Assembly (NCBI GenBank): GCA_902546615.1
Contig: CACCKE010000001.1
Coordinates: 78,409-142,408, forward strand
Direction of reading: 5' to 3'
DNA length: 64,000 nucleotides
Source of the DNA: an uncultured Pelagibacteraceae bacterium
GTDB taxonomy: Bacteria > Pseudomonadota > Alphaproteobacteria > Pelagibacterales > AG-422-B15
The notes below the pieces were generated by a model, which ran no database searches, was not told where the DNA came from, and saw nothing but the letters and a program-made list of their open reading frames with translations. Shown piece after piece: positions 24,682 through 34,389 of the stretch. Each line of letters begins with the position of its first letter. The first letter of the stretch is position 1. A program made the translations under genes and the position numbers.

Positions 24682-25644
24682 ATGTCAAATTTAAATAGAA
24701 TATCGGTTGGAATAAGAGACAGCAAACTATCAAGAGCACAGACTGAAATATTGCTTAATCGGTTGATTGGTGCTGCTGACAATATAGAAATTGAGTCGTT
24801 TGATATTAAAACTATAAAAACTAAAGGTGATATCTATAACACTCAACGGCTTGACCGTATTGGTGGAAAAGGATTGTTTATAAAAGAAATTGAGCAAAAC
24901 ATTATTAATTGTAATATTGATGTCGGCGTCCATTCTATGAAAGACGTTCCAGTTATAGAAAGTACAGAAGATCTTGAGATTATTTGCTGGTTGCATAGGG
25001 AAGATCCTCGCGAAGCTTTAATTTCAAATTCAGGCCAAAGATTTTTTGATTTGCCATCTGGATCAATCATTGGGACAAGCTCAATTAGAAGACGAGCTCA
25101 GATTCTTAACTTAAGAAAAGATCTTAAAATTAGGTTACTCAGAGGCAATGTTGACACTCGAATTAAAAAACTTAGAGGCAATAGTTATGATGCAATAATT
25201 CTAAGCTTAGCAGGACTTAAACGAATAGGGTTGGTTGACCAAGTAACTGAAAAACTTGATGTGGAAAAATTTCTTCCTGCAGCCAGTCAAGGAACAGTGG
25301 GAGTACAGTCAAAACGCGGCAACAAACTTAAAGAAGTATTTGGATTGATAAATCATGAAGAAACAGAAATTGAGTCATTAACTGAAAGACAAGTATTAAG
25401 AAGTATCAATGCTAATTGCAACAGCCCCATATCTGTTTATGCGAAAATTACAGAGAATATGATCTCACTGAAATGCGAAATTTTTGATCATGATGGGAGT
25501 AAAATTTTTTCAAAACAAATTGAAGATGCAAAAAATAGATACTTAAAAATAGCAACAACACTCTCTAAAACAATTTTAAATGATATTGGTCAAGATAAAA
25601 TTAATAAACTGGATGAATTAAATGATTTTGATTACACGCCCTAA
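24682..25644 (+). CDS. hemC: Porphobilinogen deaminase (hydroxymethylbilane synthase)
   Basis: Polymerises four porphobilinogens into hydroxymethylbilane for heme. In the 320-aa product the early motif IRDSKLSRAQTE, then GGKGLFIKEIEQ, VGVHSMKDVP with the catalytic Asp region, and GTSSIRRRAQILNLR with the substrate-binding arginines are all present. The dipyrromethane cofactor Cys is about residue 246, in INANCNSPISVYA. It overlaps hemD by 23 bp. The hemC/tsaD divergent arrangement is common in Alphaproteobacteria. Confidence 0.97.
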   Translation: MSNLNRISVGIRDSKLSRAQTEILLNRLIGAADNIEIESFDIKTIKTKGDIYNTQRLDRIGGKGLFIKEIEQNIINCNIDVGVHSMKDVPVIESTEDLEIICWLHREDPREALISNSGQRFFDLPSGSIIGTSSIRRRAQILNLRKDLKIRLLRGNVDTRIKKLRGNSYDAIILSLAGLKRIGLVDQVTEKLDVEKFLPAASQGTVGVQSKRGNKLKEVFGLINHEETEIESLTERQVLRSINANCNSPISVYAKITENMISLKCEIFDHDGSKIFSKQIEDAKNRYLKIATTLSKTILNDIGQDKINKLDELNDFDYTP

Positions 25645-26332
25645 AAAAGATTCATTAGAGTTGCAAGAGGAATTAAAAAAAATAAAAATTAATTCAATTG
25701 TTCAAGAATTATCAACTTTTAATATTTCTAAATCTCGAACCGATTTATCGAATTCTATTATATTGATCACCAGTTTAAGATCGATCGATTATCTTGTAAA
25801 AACAAAGACGCTTGAAACCTGTAAAAGTAGTAAGTTTTTGGTTATTGGAAAATTAACTGCGCAACGACTAACGAAATTAGGATGCAAAAACATCATCATT
25901 ACTGCAAGTGATAGCGGAGATCTACTTATACAATTGAAACGTAATCTCAAGAAAAATGAAATTATAAAGTTTCTTTGTTCAAATATTTTTAACAAGGAAC
26001 TTGTTAAGTCTCTAAAAAAATTGAGTTACAATGTTGAGCTGCTAAAGGTTTATGAAACCCATGGTATAAAAAAAATAAAAAAATCAGTTGTGCAAAAACT
26101 GAAAAATCACAATTTGACAGCAGTTATTTTTTTTTCCCAATTTTCTCTTAGGGTTTTTCTTAATTTATGCAAAGTTGAAAAGATCGATAGGGCAACACTC
26201 AAAAAGTTACATTATATATGTATTAGCAAGAGGGTTGCCGATCCAGCAATAAGATCAGGATTTAATGTACATTTATCGAATAAGCCTACAAAAGCCTCAA
26301 TAATTAAACTTGTCCATAATTATTTTGCCTAA
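25622..26332 (+). CDS. hemD: Uroporphyrinogen-III synthase
   Basis: Cyclises hydroxymethylbilane with D-ring inversion. The family is poorly conserved. Support comes from the operon position directly after hemC, the length (236 aa), the opening ILITRPKKDSLELQEELKK, and the two-domain pattern. Local motifs include ILITSLRSIDYL, VIGKLTAQRLTKLG, FLCSNIF and the C-terminal AVIFFSQFSLRVFL with YICISKRVADPAIRSGF. It lacks a signal for separate transcription and is coupled to hemC by the 23-bp overlap. Confidence 0.85.
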   Translation: MILITRPKKDSLELQEELKKIKINSIVQELSTFNISKSRTDLSNSIILITSLRSIDYLVKTKTLETCKSSKFLVIGKLTAQRLTKLGCKNIIITASDSGDLLIQLKRNLKKNEIIKFLCSNIFNKELVKSLKKLSYNVELLKVYETHGIKKIKKSVVQKLKNHNLTAVIFFSQFSLRVFLNLCKVEKIDRATLKKLHYICISKRVADPAIRSGFNVHLSNKPTKASIIKLVHNYFA

Positions 26333-26467
26333 ATAATAAAAAAGCTAATTATTACAATGTATTACATGAATTCATAGCCTAAGTGGATATTTTAATAATT
26401 TCTGTTGCCAATAAACACCATAGTCAAAAAAGTTAAAAAAGTCTTGTAAATTAGAGCTTTTAATTGC

Positions 26468-26496
26468 TTGACTAAACTTGTTTTTTTCAGTTGAAT
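26468..26496 (+). promoter_or_regulatory. Possible promoter of the DUF1302-DUF1329 operon
   Basis: TTGACT (26468-26473, 5/6) and TTGAAT (26491-26496, 4/6 to TATAAT) are spaced by 17 bp. They lie in the 208-bp gap before the DUF1302 gene, one of the longest non-coding stretches in the window. A purine-rich GAGGGGGA sits just before the ATG as ribosome-binding site. By-eye call. Confidence 0.35.
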
Positions 26497-26540
26497 GGTC
26501 GGATAGTTAATTTCTAATAAGGACTAAGAGGGGGACTTAT

Positions 26541-29291
26541 ATGTCAACGAACAATATTTTTAAAACATCTGTAAAGTATCTACTTGTTGCATTGCTTTTT
26601 CAGTTTTCAACTATTGCAGTTAAAGCCAATGAAGTATCAATGGGTGGATTTACAGGAACCTTGACTACTAAATTATCAACGGGTTTATCAATGAGAATGG
26701 AAGCTAATGATTGTAGATTACTTCAAGGTGACTCGCTTGCAATTTCGGGTACAATGGAAGATCGATCAGCTTTTACTTCTCATATTGGATACGCTCCAGA
26801 TAACGGAGGTGGTGGTTGTAACGTTTATGAAACAGATACATATGGAAACACTTCAACCAAAGCCATTACCCGAGTAAATGAAAACCAAGATGATGGAAAA
26901 CTAAATTTCGGAAAAAATGATGTTTTTGATGCAGGTAATTCACTAGCAATAGGATTTACAGGATCTAATGCTGATGGCGTTTCAATCAACTTATCAGGTA
27001 TTGCTTATTACAATGCTGCATTGGAATTTAACACTCCTGAACACAAGATTTTTACTAATGATCAAAAAGATGAATTTGAAAACCAATATAAAGTAGGTAA
27101 CGCATATATCACTGCCCCTCTCGGTGACAATGTAGACATTACAATTGGAAATTACGTTCAATCGCAAGGTGTAACTGCTTTATTACCTATTGGTGTAAAT
27201 GTTGTTAACCCTGTAAACCTACCTCTTTTAAGATCTCCAGGTGTTTCGCTTAAAGATGCTCTACTACCTCAGATGATGATTGGAGCAAATGCTTTTCTTG
27301 ATAGCGGCGTAACATTGGAAGTGTATTATCAAATTGAACAAAAAGAAACTGAGATTGATGTTGCACGTTCATTTTATGGAAGTGATTTTGTAGGTGTCAA
27401 TTCAGCTGACGGACTTTTAAACTCTCCGAATTACCGTCAGCGAACAAACTTACCATACGGTGGCAACTATCATAACTTAGCGGTCTGTTTATCAGACACG
27501 GTTGCTGCAAGCTCAAGTGGTTGTGGTGATAGTGGTTTATTTGCTGGTGTCGGTGCATCAGGCACTGGTTCTCCAACAGCAGATACAGAGTCATTATTTT
27601 ACGATTTTGTAAAAGGTTTGTCTGATGGTAGCAACAGTGTGACCAATTATGCGACATTATCTGTTTTAAATGCCGGTGCGGATTATGACACAGTTATAGG
27701 TGCTGTTGCTGGGCAACTTTTAACAGCTGGAGGCATTGATAGCTCAGAGCTCGTTGGTGCGCCTGGAGCAACGGCTGCTGGAGTAACTCTGACCAACACT
27801 CAAATTACAGACTCTCTTGATGCGTTATATGCACAATACAACGGCATAGGTAATACTGGCGGACTGGTTGCTATTAGGCGAGCTCCTGACGCTGAAGCAA
27901 AAGACTCAGGTCAGTACGGTATTAATCTTAGTGGTTATCTAGAGGAAGTTGGCTCTGGTGTTGAATGGGGTGTTTATTTCAACAATTCTCATAGCACATC
28001 ACCAAGAATTAGAATGCTTGCTATCCAAAATGGATATGCGACTACATTGTTAGCAGGTATGGGCGCAGTTCACACTTCAGTAGACTTTAGTGATGCAACT
28101 GCAACTTTATACGAGCAAGTGTTAGGTGGCGTTGGATACGGTCCTCTACTTTGTGGAGCTGTTTTAGGAGCTCGAGTTCCTGCGTATGCAGCGTATGGAG
28201 GGTTTCAAGGTACAGCAGGAACTGCAAGTTATATTCATGATCCTGAAACATGTTTTGCTGCATTCGATAGCACTCTTGGAGGTGCATTGCACGCTGGAGC
28301 ACAGTTACAAGCTCTAGGCGCTTTATCAACTCTTGGCTTTGGAATCGGTTCTAGATACCAAATCTATTATCCTGAAGATATCGAGACATTTGGTGCTTCG
28401 ATTGCTACAGGTATAGGCCCTTGGGCAACTAACTTCGAGGTTGCTTACAGACCTGATTTCCCATTGCAAATTTCAGTTCCTCAATTGGTTTTCAATGTAT
28501 TTGACTCAACTGGAGGTACTGCTGTACAGAGTTATGCAACTACTGCTGCAGGTGTAGCTTCTGGTGACATAACTGGGGCAGCTTTAGCAGCAATTGAAGC
28601 AGGGAATTCTATAGCAACAAACAAATGGTCCTCACAGCCTAACTGTGATGTTTCTTCCGCAACTGGAAAGGCATCAGCTACCATGAGTGGCTATGCAGAA
28701 TGTGATGGTACTGCTGAGTTTGATGTTTGGACTTTTGACATGAACACTGCTCGATCATTTACTGCATCTGATCCACTGGTTCAAAATGCAGGAGCTGACG
28801 GCGGTAGCCTACTTGTTGAGATCGGTGCTGTGTATCTTCCAGATGTTAATCATAATCAAGGCTTAGTATCAACAAACCATCAATCGCATGGTTTTGATGT
28901 TTACGGGAACCAATGTTCGGATATTCTTGGTTTACCAATTCTATCTCAACAGAAAAATGCTTTGTTTGGAAATAACTACTGTGAAGCTGATGCAGGTCCA
29001 GACGATTTAGCAATGACTTCACGTATTCGTGGATCATTGAATTACTATAACTTTAATAACTCCCCATGGTCTTTCTCACCTTCAATAGGTATTGACTATG
29101 ACTTCCTTGGAAACGCTCCATCTTCAATTGGTGGATGGGTTGAAGATGAGGCTAGTATTACACTTGGAAGCACCTTTACTAATGGTGGCACAAGTGTCGG
29201 TATAAACTATGTAGCCGAGCTAGGGGACTTTGAAGACAACTTAAACTCTGATAGGGATTATGTGTCTGCATCAATTTCTCATTCATTTTAA
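26541..29291 (+). CDS. DUF1302 family outer-membrane protein
   Basis: A 916-aa exported protein. The signal peptide ends near VKANE. The mature chain is rich in short beta segments, Gly, Ser and Asn, and ends in an aromatic residue (ISHSF), which suggests a barrel. The opening TLTTKLSTGLSMRM with an early Cys, and NQDDGKLNFGKNDVF, are DUF1302 hallmarks, as is the late SRIRGSLNYYNF with FSPSIGIDYDFLG. It is longer than the ~600 aa usual in Pseudomonas. DUF1302 proteins are encoded beside DUF1329 and RND genes and are thought to handle hydrophobic compounds. Function here is inferred from that. Confidence 0.85.
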   Translation: MSTNNIFKTSVKYLLVALLFQFSTIAVKANEVSMGGFTGTLTTKLSTGLSMRMEANDCRLLQGDSLAISGTMEDRSAFTSHIGYAPDNGGGGCNVYETDTYGNTSTKAITRVNENQDDGKLNFGKNDVFDAGNSLAIGFTGSNADGVSINLSGIAYYNAALEFNTPEHKIFTNDQKDEFENQYKVGNAYITAPLGDNVDITIGNYVQSQGVTALLPIGVNVVNPVNLPLLRSPGVSLKDALLPQMMIGANAFLDSGVTLEVYYQIEQKETEIDVARSFYGSDFVGVNSADGLLNSPNYRQRTNLPYGGNYHNLAVCLSDTVAASSSGCGDSGLFAGVGASGTGSPTADTESLFYDFVKGLSDGSNSVTNYATLSVLNAGADYDTVIGAVAGQLLTAGGIDSSELVGAPGATAAGVTLTNTQITDSLDALYAQYNGIGNTGGLVAIRRAPDAEAKDSGQYGINLSGYLEEVGSGVEWGVYFNNSHSTSPRIRMLAIQNGYATTLLAGMGAVHTSVDFSDATATLYEQVLGGVGYGPLLCGAVLGARVPAYAAYGGFQGTAGTASYIHDPETCFAAFDSTLGGALHAGAQLQALGALSTLGFGIGSRYQIYYPEDIETFGASIATGIGPWATNFEVAYRPDFPLQISVPQLVFNVFDSTGGTAVQSYATTAAGVASGDITGAALAAIEAGNSIATNKWSSQPNCDVSSATGKASATMSGYAECDGTAEFDVWTFDMNTARSFTASDPLVQNAGADGGSLLVEIGAVYLPDVNHNQGLVSTNHQSHGFDVYGNQCSDILGLPILSQQKNALFGNNYCEADAGPDDLAMTSRIRGSLNYYNFNNSPWSFSPSIGIDYDFLGNAPSSIGGWVEDEASITLGSTFTNGGTSVGINYVAELGDFEDNLNSDRDYVSASISHSF

Positions 29292-29310
29292 TTAGGGAAA
29301 GGTAAGAAAA

Positions 29311-30528
29311 ATGAAAAATTTTAGTGTAAAAAAATTAATTATATCTCTGACAGCTGTCATAGGATTGTCAGTGACCGCAGTCTTAGCTGATGGGCATAAG
29401 TACACCATAGATGGTTCTAACTACACATCTTACACAGATAAGCTATCACCTGGACAAATTACAATGTTCGCCGCTTATCCTGAAACATATAAGATGCACG
29501 TTTATGAAACTGGTCCTGATTGTCAACTTGCTCCAGCTATTGCAGCTATATCAAGTACAAATGGTACAATGGTGAATGACAATGAAGGTATTGAGGTTCC
29601 AAACTTGGGTCAAGTCCCTTTCCCAAATCCGACAGACGCCCAACATTTTATTTGGAATATGAGAACTAATGCTGGTCATGACTCTTCAGTTTATCGTGTT
29701 GCGACCTCAACAAATGTTCAAGCTGATGGATCAATTATAATTGGTCAGCAAGAAACAAACATTACGTTCCCTGCTAATCCAAATACCGTTTCAAAATATG
29801 CAGACAAAAATATCTACGCAATGTTCATGCAAAAAAACTTAGGACCACCTAGGTCTGCAGGAGTTACAACTCTCGTGCATGACTTTTTTGACGGATATCT
29901 TGCACCTCGTAAGGCATGGCAATATAACCCAGCTACAAGACGTGTAAGAAGAGCGCCTGACATTACTTATGACACAGTTCTTCTTGCTGGTGGCGGTATC
30001 GTTGTTGTTGATCAATACAATGGATTTAATGGTGCACAAGACAAATATGATTGGACATATGAGGGTAAGAAAACAATGGTTGTTCCTTTTGACAACGACG
30101 CACTGGCTGATAACGCACTTGAGACAACGCATTCTCAATTTCACTTGAACCCCGACTATGTTAGATTTGAAGAAAGAGATGTTCATATTGTTCACGCGCA
30201 ATTAAAACCAGGACAAAGACACCTATATGCTTCTCGTACTTTCTACATCATGGATGATGATTATTATCATTTATCAATTATGGATGCCTATGACGAAGCT
30301 GGTGAGTTAATGAGACACCAGATGGGAACTGTCGTCAGAACTGTTGAAGGAACAGGTCCTGACACATGTAATGGTCAAGGTGAATTTACTCATGACTTTG
30401 CTACAAGAACATATACTGGTAATAACCAACTTGGTACTGCCTTCAGCACTCTTCCAACCATTTATAATGGTGAAGAAAAGCCAGCAAGCTTTTACACACC
30501 TGACGGTTTAAGAAGATACGCAAGATAA
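29311..30528 (+). CDS. DUF1329 family periplasmic protein
   Basis: A 405-aa protein with a signal peptide cleaved after VLADG. Family motifs visible include YKMHVYETGPDCQLAP, the mid-region DGYLAPRKAWQYNPATRRVRRAPDITYDT, and DKYDWTYEGKKTMVVPFDN. The DUF1329 fold resembles LolA/LolB-like lipid carriers, which suggests binding of a lipid or other hydrophobic ligand in the periplasm. It lies 19 bp after DUF1302 and is followed by an intrinsic terminator, so those two probably form the main transcript. Confidence 0.88.
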   Translation: MKNFSVKKLIISLTAVIGLSVTAVLADGHKYTIDGSNYTSYTDKLSPGQITMFAAYPETYKMHVYETGPDCQLAPAIAAISSTNGTMVNDNEGIEVPNLGQVPFPNPTDAQHFIWNMRTNAGHDSSVYRVATSTNVQADGSIIIGQQETNITFPANPNTVSKYADKNIYAMFMQKNLGPPRSAGVTTLVHDFFDGYLAPRKAWQYNPATRRVRRAPDITYDTVLLAGGGIVVVDQYNGFNGAQDKYDWTYEGKKTMVVPFDNDALADNALETTHSQFHLNPDYVRFEERDVHIVHAQLKPGQRHLYASRTFYIMDDDYYHLSIMDAYDEAGELMRHQMGTVVRTVEGTGPDTCNGQGEFTHDFATRTYTGNNQLGTAFSTLPTIYNGEEKPASFYTPDGLRRYAR

Positions 30529-30551
30529 GTTATTATCAATAAATCTACAAT

Positions 30552-30588
30552 TTAAAACCCGACTTGAAATTATTAAGTCGGGTTTTAA
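30552..30588 (+). terminator. Intrinsic terminator after DUF1329, 13 bp before the YCF48-like gene
   Basis: TTAAAACCCGACTT (30552-30565) pairs perfectly with AAGTCGGGTTTTAA (30575-30588) across a 9-nt loop and is followed by TTTTT. It should reduce transcription into the YCF48-like and SDR genes, giving unequal expression within the cluster. Confidence 0.9.
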
Positions 30589-30601
30589 TTTTTATAAAGA
30601 T

Positions 30602-31729
30602 ATGTATAAGATTTTTCTATTAGCACTGTGTGTTGCCTACTTTGTAAGTCCTGCGATAGCATCTCAGTTTAACCACGGTTCGGAGTTTGCAGCGATTTCT
30701 CCAAATGCACACAAGACAACTATAACAGCTCTCGAGAAATCTGGTGACAGAATATTCGCTGTTGGAGTGCATGGTATCATTTTATATTCCGATGACGACG
30801 GTGAGACATGGACTCAATCAGAGAAAGTGCCTTTTAAGAAAACTCTTACAGATATAAGTTGTCCGAGCCAAAATAAATGTTGGGCAACTGGTCATGATGC
30901 AACAATATTACATTCTTTTGATGCAGGAAAAACTTGGCAAGTCCAATATCAAGATTTTGAATTTGATGCTCCATTGCTCTCAATTCATATGTATGATGAT
31001 TACGAGGGAGTTGCTCTTGGAGCATTTGCCTTGTCACTGAGAACAGCTAATGGCGGTATAAGTTGGGACTATCTTTTTGTTGATGACGATGAATACCAAC
31101 CACATTTAAATTATACTTATGGAGATAATCAAGCTTGGAGAAAATCTGCTCGAGATGAGGGTTATGCAGTTGGTGAGTTTGGAAAATATTACGTTACTGA
31201 CGACAGAGGCCTTAATTGGTTAGCAATTGAAACTGGCTATGGGGGATCCTATTGGTCAGGCATAAAAGTTGATCAGGGTCAGTCCCTTTTACTTGGCATG
31301 TCGGGCAATATTACACTAGCAACTCTTTATGAGCTCAATGACGAAATACCGTCTGATAAGCTTACATCAATCGCTTGTTATGAAGCTGGTTATTTTAGAG
31401 GTGACTGTAAAGTATATGCATTTGATGACTTATTCATTGGTACAAAAAATAGCTTAACAAACGCTAATCTTTTAGATGATGGAAGAATTGTGTTGAGTGG
31501 CAACGGTGGAGTGGTATCGGTGATTGATATGGTGAGAGATAAAACAATTAAAACATGTGTTCGTTCCGATCGATTAAGTAATACTTCTGTAATACCTCTG
31601 GGAAGTGATGAATTTCTTTTAGCTGGAGAAAATGGCTTGAGAAAACACAGTATGACTGAATGTTATCAAAACTATGTTTCTGAAGACTCAACTTCTCAAG
31701 ACACATTTTATGAAATTAAGATAAATTAA
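30602..31729 (+). CDS. YCF48/HCF136-like beta-propeller protein
   Basis: A 375-aa exported protein with a signal peptide ending PAIASQ. Sialidase/BNR-type repeats are visible as ILYSDDDGETWTQ, ILHSFDAGKTWQ, LRTANGGISWDY and YVTDDRGLNWLA, preceded by the blade pattern VGVHGIIL. In plants and cyanobacteria this fold aids photosystem II assembly. In heterotrophic bacteria it is typically encoded with DUF1302/DUF1329 and an RND pump, as partly seen here. It is probably a scaffold or chaperone in the periplasm. It overlaps the next gene by one base. Confidence 0.85.
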   Translation: MYKIFLLALCVAYFVSPAIASQFNHGSEFAAISPNAHKTTITALEKSGDRIFAVGVHGIILYSDDDGETWTQSEKVPFKKTLTDISCPSQNKCWATGHDATILHSFDAGKTWQVQYQDFEFDAPLLSIHMYDDYEGVALGAFALSLRTANGGISWDYLFVDDDEYQPHLNYTYGDNQAWRKSARDEGYAVGEFGKYYVTDDRGLNWLAIETGYGGSYWSGIKVDQGQSLLLGMSGNITLATLYELNDEIPSDKLTSIACYEAGYFRGDCKVYAFDDLFIGTKNSLTNANLLDDGRIVLSGNGGVVSVIDMVRDKTIKTCVRSDRLSNTSVIPLGSDEFLLAGENGLRKHSMTECYQNYVSEDSTSQDTFYEIKIN

Positions 31730-32499
31730 TGTCACGTGTAGCTGGTAAGGTAGCAATAATAACTGGCGCTGCTTCAGGCTTAGGTTATGCAGCGGCAGTT
31801 AAGCTTCTTTCAGAGGGCGCTAAAGTGGTCCTTTCAGATATCAATGAAGAAGTAATTAATACAATGCCTGATCGATTAAGTGATTTTAGTCAAACACAAT
31901 TTAGTACTTTTGTTCATGATGTAACAAACGAGCAATCGTGGATTGATTTAATTGAAAAAACAGAAACAGTATTTGGTCATGTAAACATACTTATAAATAG
32001 TGCCGGCATATCTCTTGGCGCAGATATAGTTTCCACCGAGTTTGAAATTTGGAAAAAGGTACATCAAGTCAATTTAGACAGTGTCTTTCTTGGATGCAAA
32101 TATGCCATCCCAAAAATGAGTAAAGCTGGACAAGGCTCAATAATTAATATTTCTTCAATATCAGGAATTGTTGCTGGTTGGAATACAGCTGCTTATAATT
32201 CATCAAAAGCTGGAGTACGTTTACTCAGTAAGTCAGTTGCACTTTATTGTGCTAAAAAAGGCTATGATGTGAGGTGTAATTCTATTCATCCGGCATTTGT
32301 AGACACTCCTATACTTGATCCAATTAAGCAAGCTTTTGGTGCCGAGGAAGCTATAGCAAAGCTTGCACGTCAAATTCCAATGAATAAGATTGGAGATACA
32401 GACGATGTATCATATGCTATTTTGTATTTAGCATCTGATGAGAGTAAATTTATGACAGGGACAGAAATTGTTCTTGATGGCGGGTTAAGCGCAATGTAG
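31729..32499 (+). CDS. Short-chain dehydrogenase, 3-beta/17-beta-hydroxysteroid dehydrogenase-like
   Basis: A 256-aa classical SDR. It has the NAD(P) motif TGAASGLGYAAA, the acidic SDIN that favours NAD, the structural NSAG, the catalytic INISSISG Ser, and YNSSK (Tyr-xxx-Lys). The stretch CAKKGYDVRCNSIHPAFVDTPI resembles bacterial 3-beta/17-beta-hydroxysteroid dehydrogenases, but SDR specificity is hard to read, so a ring-alcohol substrate is only suggested. The ATG shares one base with the YCF48-like stop (TAATG), coupling it to the DUF1302/DUF1329 cluster. Confidence 0.88.
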   Translation: MSRVAGKVAIITGAASGLGYAAAVKLLSEGAKVVLSDINEEVINTMPDRLSDFSQTQFSTFVHDVTNEQSWIDLIEKTETVFGHVNILINSAGISLGADIVSTEFEIWKKVHQVNLDSVFLGCKYAIPKMSKAGQGSIINISSISGIVAGWNTAAYNSSKAGVRLLSKSVALYCAKKGYDVRCNSIHPAFVDTPILDPIKQAFGAEEAIAKLARQIPMNKIGDTDDVSYAILYLASDESKFMTGTEIVLDGGLSAM

Positions 32500-32515
32500 T
32501 TTCATTCTTGAGACT

Positions 32516-33211
32516 ATGAAAACAAAAAAAGCATTAATGATTGTACACCAGCCTCGATCCAGTACTGGAGATGTGGGGATGAAATTACGTGAAAGAGGGT
32601 ATGAACTTGACGTTCGAAGACCAGTCATTGGTGAAAAGTTACCTAAATCAATGATCGATCATGATGTTGCGGTAATTTATGGAGGACCTCCTAGTGCTAA
32701 TGACAATTTAGATTACATTAAGTATGAAATTGAGTGGATCTCAAAAGCATTATCTTCTAATAAGCCGTTTCTTGGTATTTGTCTTGGCGCACAAATGCTT
32801 GCAAAAAATTTGGGAGGCACCGTTCAACGTGCAAAAGATCATCATTTTGAAATTGGTTTTTATGACATAAAGCCAACTGGAGATGGTCACAAAATATTTC
32901 AAAATCAAAAAACTTTTTTTCAATGGCATAAAGAGGGATTCACTGCCCCTAAATCTTGCGATATTTTAGCGTTAGGTGACACTTTCCCTCAACAAGCATT
33001 TAATTATAAAAATGCAGTTGGTATACAATTTCACCCCGAAGTTAATCTTAAGATGCATTTAAGGTGGCTATATTTTGCAGGATATATGCTTAGAGAGAAG
33101 GGCGCGCAGAAACGTAATTATCAAATGCAGCAACGACTTAGTCATGGAAAAAAAATAAATATGTGGTTAGACTCTTTTATAGATAATTATTTTCTGAGAG
33201 ATAAATCATGA
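32516..33211 (+). CDS. Class I glutamine amidotransferase-like protein
   Basis: A 231-aa stand-alone GATase. The nucleophile elbow GICLGAQML holds the catalytic Cys, the VAVIYGGPPSAND loop forms the oxyanion region, and GIQFHPEVN supplies His and Glu. The synthetase partner is not fused, and none is nearby. Related proteins are annotated as GMP synthase-like or gamma-glutamyl hydrolases, so the reaction is unknown. The last 4 bases overlap yggT. Confidence 0.88.
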   Translation: MKTKKALMIVHQPRSSTGDVGMKLRERGYELDVRRPVIGEKLPKSMIDHDVAVIYGGPPSANDNLDYIKYEIEWISKALSSNKPFLGICLGAQMLAKNLGGTVQRAKDHHFEIGFYDIKPTGDGHKIFQNQKTFFQWHKEGFTAPKSCDILALGDTFPQQAFNYKNAVGIQFHPEVNLKMHLRWLYFAGYMLREKGAQKRNYQMQQRLSHGKKINMWLDSFIDNYFLRDKS

Positions 33212-33501
33212 ACTCACTCATAATTCTTGTTGATCAAATTATAAATCTTTATACGTGGGTATTAATCATTAATGTCATATTCAGTTGGTTAATTGCTATG
33301 AGTATTTTTAATACCCAGAATAGAATTATTATCGCTATTTATTTTGGAACAAAAAGATTAACGGATCCACTTCTTAACCCAATTAGAAATTTTCTTCCAA
33401 ATCTGGGTGGGATTGATATCTCGCCAGTAGTCCTGATACTGATACTTTACTTTATAAGAAACTTACTTTACGAGTATTTTTATGCGGGAATTCCAATCTA
33501 A
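33208..33501 (+). CDS. YggT family membrane protein
   Basis: A 97-aa protein with two hydrophobic segments and the YggT signature: [10 protein letters not shown] and, before the second helix, [31 protein letters not shown]. The family is widespread and has been linked to cell division or envelope stress, but no mechanism is established. The start overlaps the amidotransferase stop (ATGA), and folD begins two bases after its stop. Confidence 0.92.
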   Translation: MNSLIILVDQIINLYTWVLIINVIFSWLIAMSIFNTQNRIIIAIYFGTKRLTDPLLNPIRNFLPNLGGIDISPVVLILILYFIRNLLYEYFYAGIPI

Positions 33502-33503
33502 AT

Positions 33504-34388
33504 ATGTCTGATACAAAAATTATTGATGGTAAAGAAATCGCAGCTGATCTCAGAGCTGAAACCGCTATCAAAGTTGAAGATTTTAAAAATAAATTTAATA
33601 AAACACCGACCCTTGCCGTTGTACTTGTAGGTGAAGATCCAGCAAGCCAAGTTTATGTTAATACGAAATCTAAAATGGCTAAAGAGATAGGAATGGATGT
33701 TGAAGATCATTTTCTGGATACCACTCTGTCTGAAGAAAAGCTTTTAGAATTAATTGACAAACTTAATAATGATCAAAAAGTAAATGGCATTCTTGTTCAA
33801 TTGCCACTTCCATCACACATTGACTCAAGGGCCATTATTGATGCAATTGATCCCGTAAAAGACGCTGATGGTTTTCATGCTATAAATGTTGGCAGAAATT
33901 CAATAGGAGGCGACTTACTAAGTAAAACCTTTACTCCATGCACACCACTTGGATGTTATTTAATGCTTAAGAAAAGTATTCCTGATTTAAAAGGGATGCA
34001 CGCTGTAATTATTGGACGATCTAATATTGTTGGTAAACCGATGGCGCAACTTCTGCTTGAAGAATCATGCACGGTAACAATAGTACATTCTAAAACTAGA
34101 AATATCGAAGAAATTACAAAACAAGCTGATATTATTGTTGCTGCAGTTGGACGTCCCTTAATGGTTAAAAGAGACTGGATTAAAGAAGGTGCTGTTGTGA
34201 TCGATGTTGGTATTAACCGAGTAGACCACCCAAAAAAGCCTGGAAAAACAAAACTTGTAGGCGATGTTGATTATGATGATGTATTTAGTATTGCGTCAGC
34301 AATTACACCAGTCCCAGGCGGTGTGGGTCCGATGACAATCGCATGTTTGTTAAAAAATACGGTAGATGCTGCCTTTAGACAGCAGTAG
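33504..34388 (+). CDS. folD: Methylenetetrahydrofolate dehydrogenase/cyclohydrolase
   Basis: Interconverts 5,10-methylene-THF and 10-formyl-THF, providing one-carbon units for purines. The 294-aa enzyme has [21 protein letters not shown] with the catalytic Tyr and Lys, [31 protein letters not shown], the NADP motif [18 protein letters not shown], and [16 protein letters not shown]. It follows yggT by 2 bp and is convergent with argG, whose stop lies 1 bp away. Confidence 0.98.
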   Translation: MSDTKIIDGKEIAADLRAETAIKVEDFKNKFNKTPTLAVVLVGEDPASQVYVNTKSKMAKEIGMDVEDHFLDTTLSEEKLLELIDKLNNDQKVNGILVQLPLPSHIDSRAIIDAIDPVKDADGFHAINVGRNSIGGDLLSKTFTPCTPLGCYLMLKKSIPDLKGMHAVIIGRSNIVGKPMAQLLLEESCTVTIVHSKTRNIEEITKQADIIVAAVGRPLMVKRDWIKEGAVVIDVGINRVDHPKKPGKTKLVGDVDYDDVFSIASAITPVPGGVGPMTIACLLKNTVDAAFRQQ

Positions 34389-34389
34389 C

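Noticed and set aside
26366-26375. ATGAATTCAT palindrome in the hemD-DUF1302 gap
   Set aside because: Only 10 bp and likely by chance in AT-rich sequence; far from the putative promoter.
27397-28329. Minus-strand ORFs of 86 and 80 aa inside the DUF1302 gene
   Set aside because: His/Gln/Leu-rich shadow translations of a clear coding frame, with no start signals or family resemblance.
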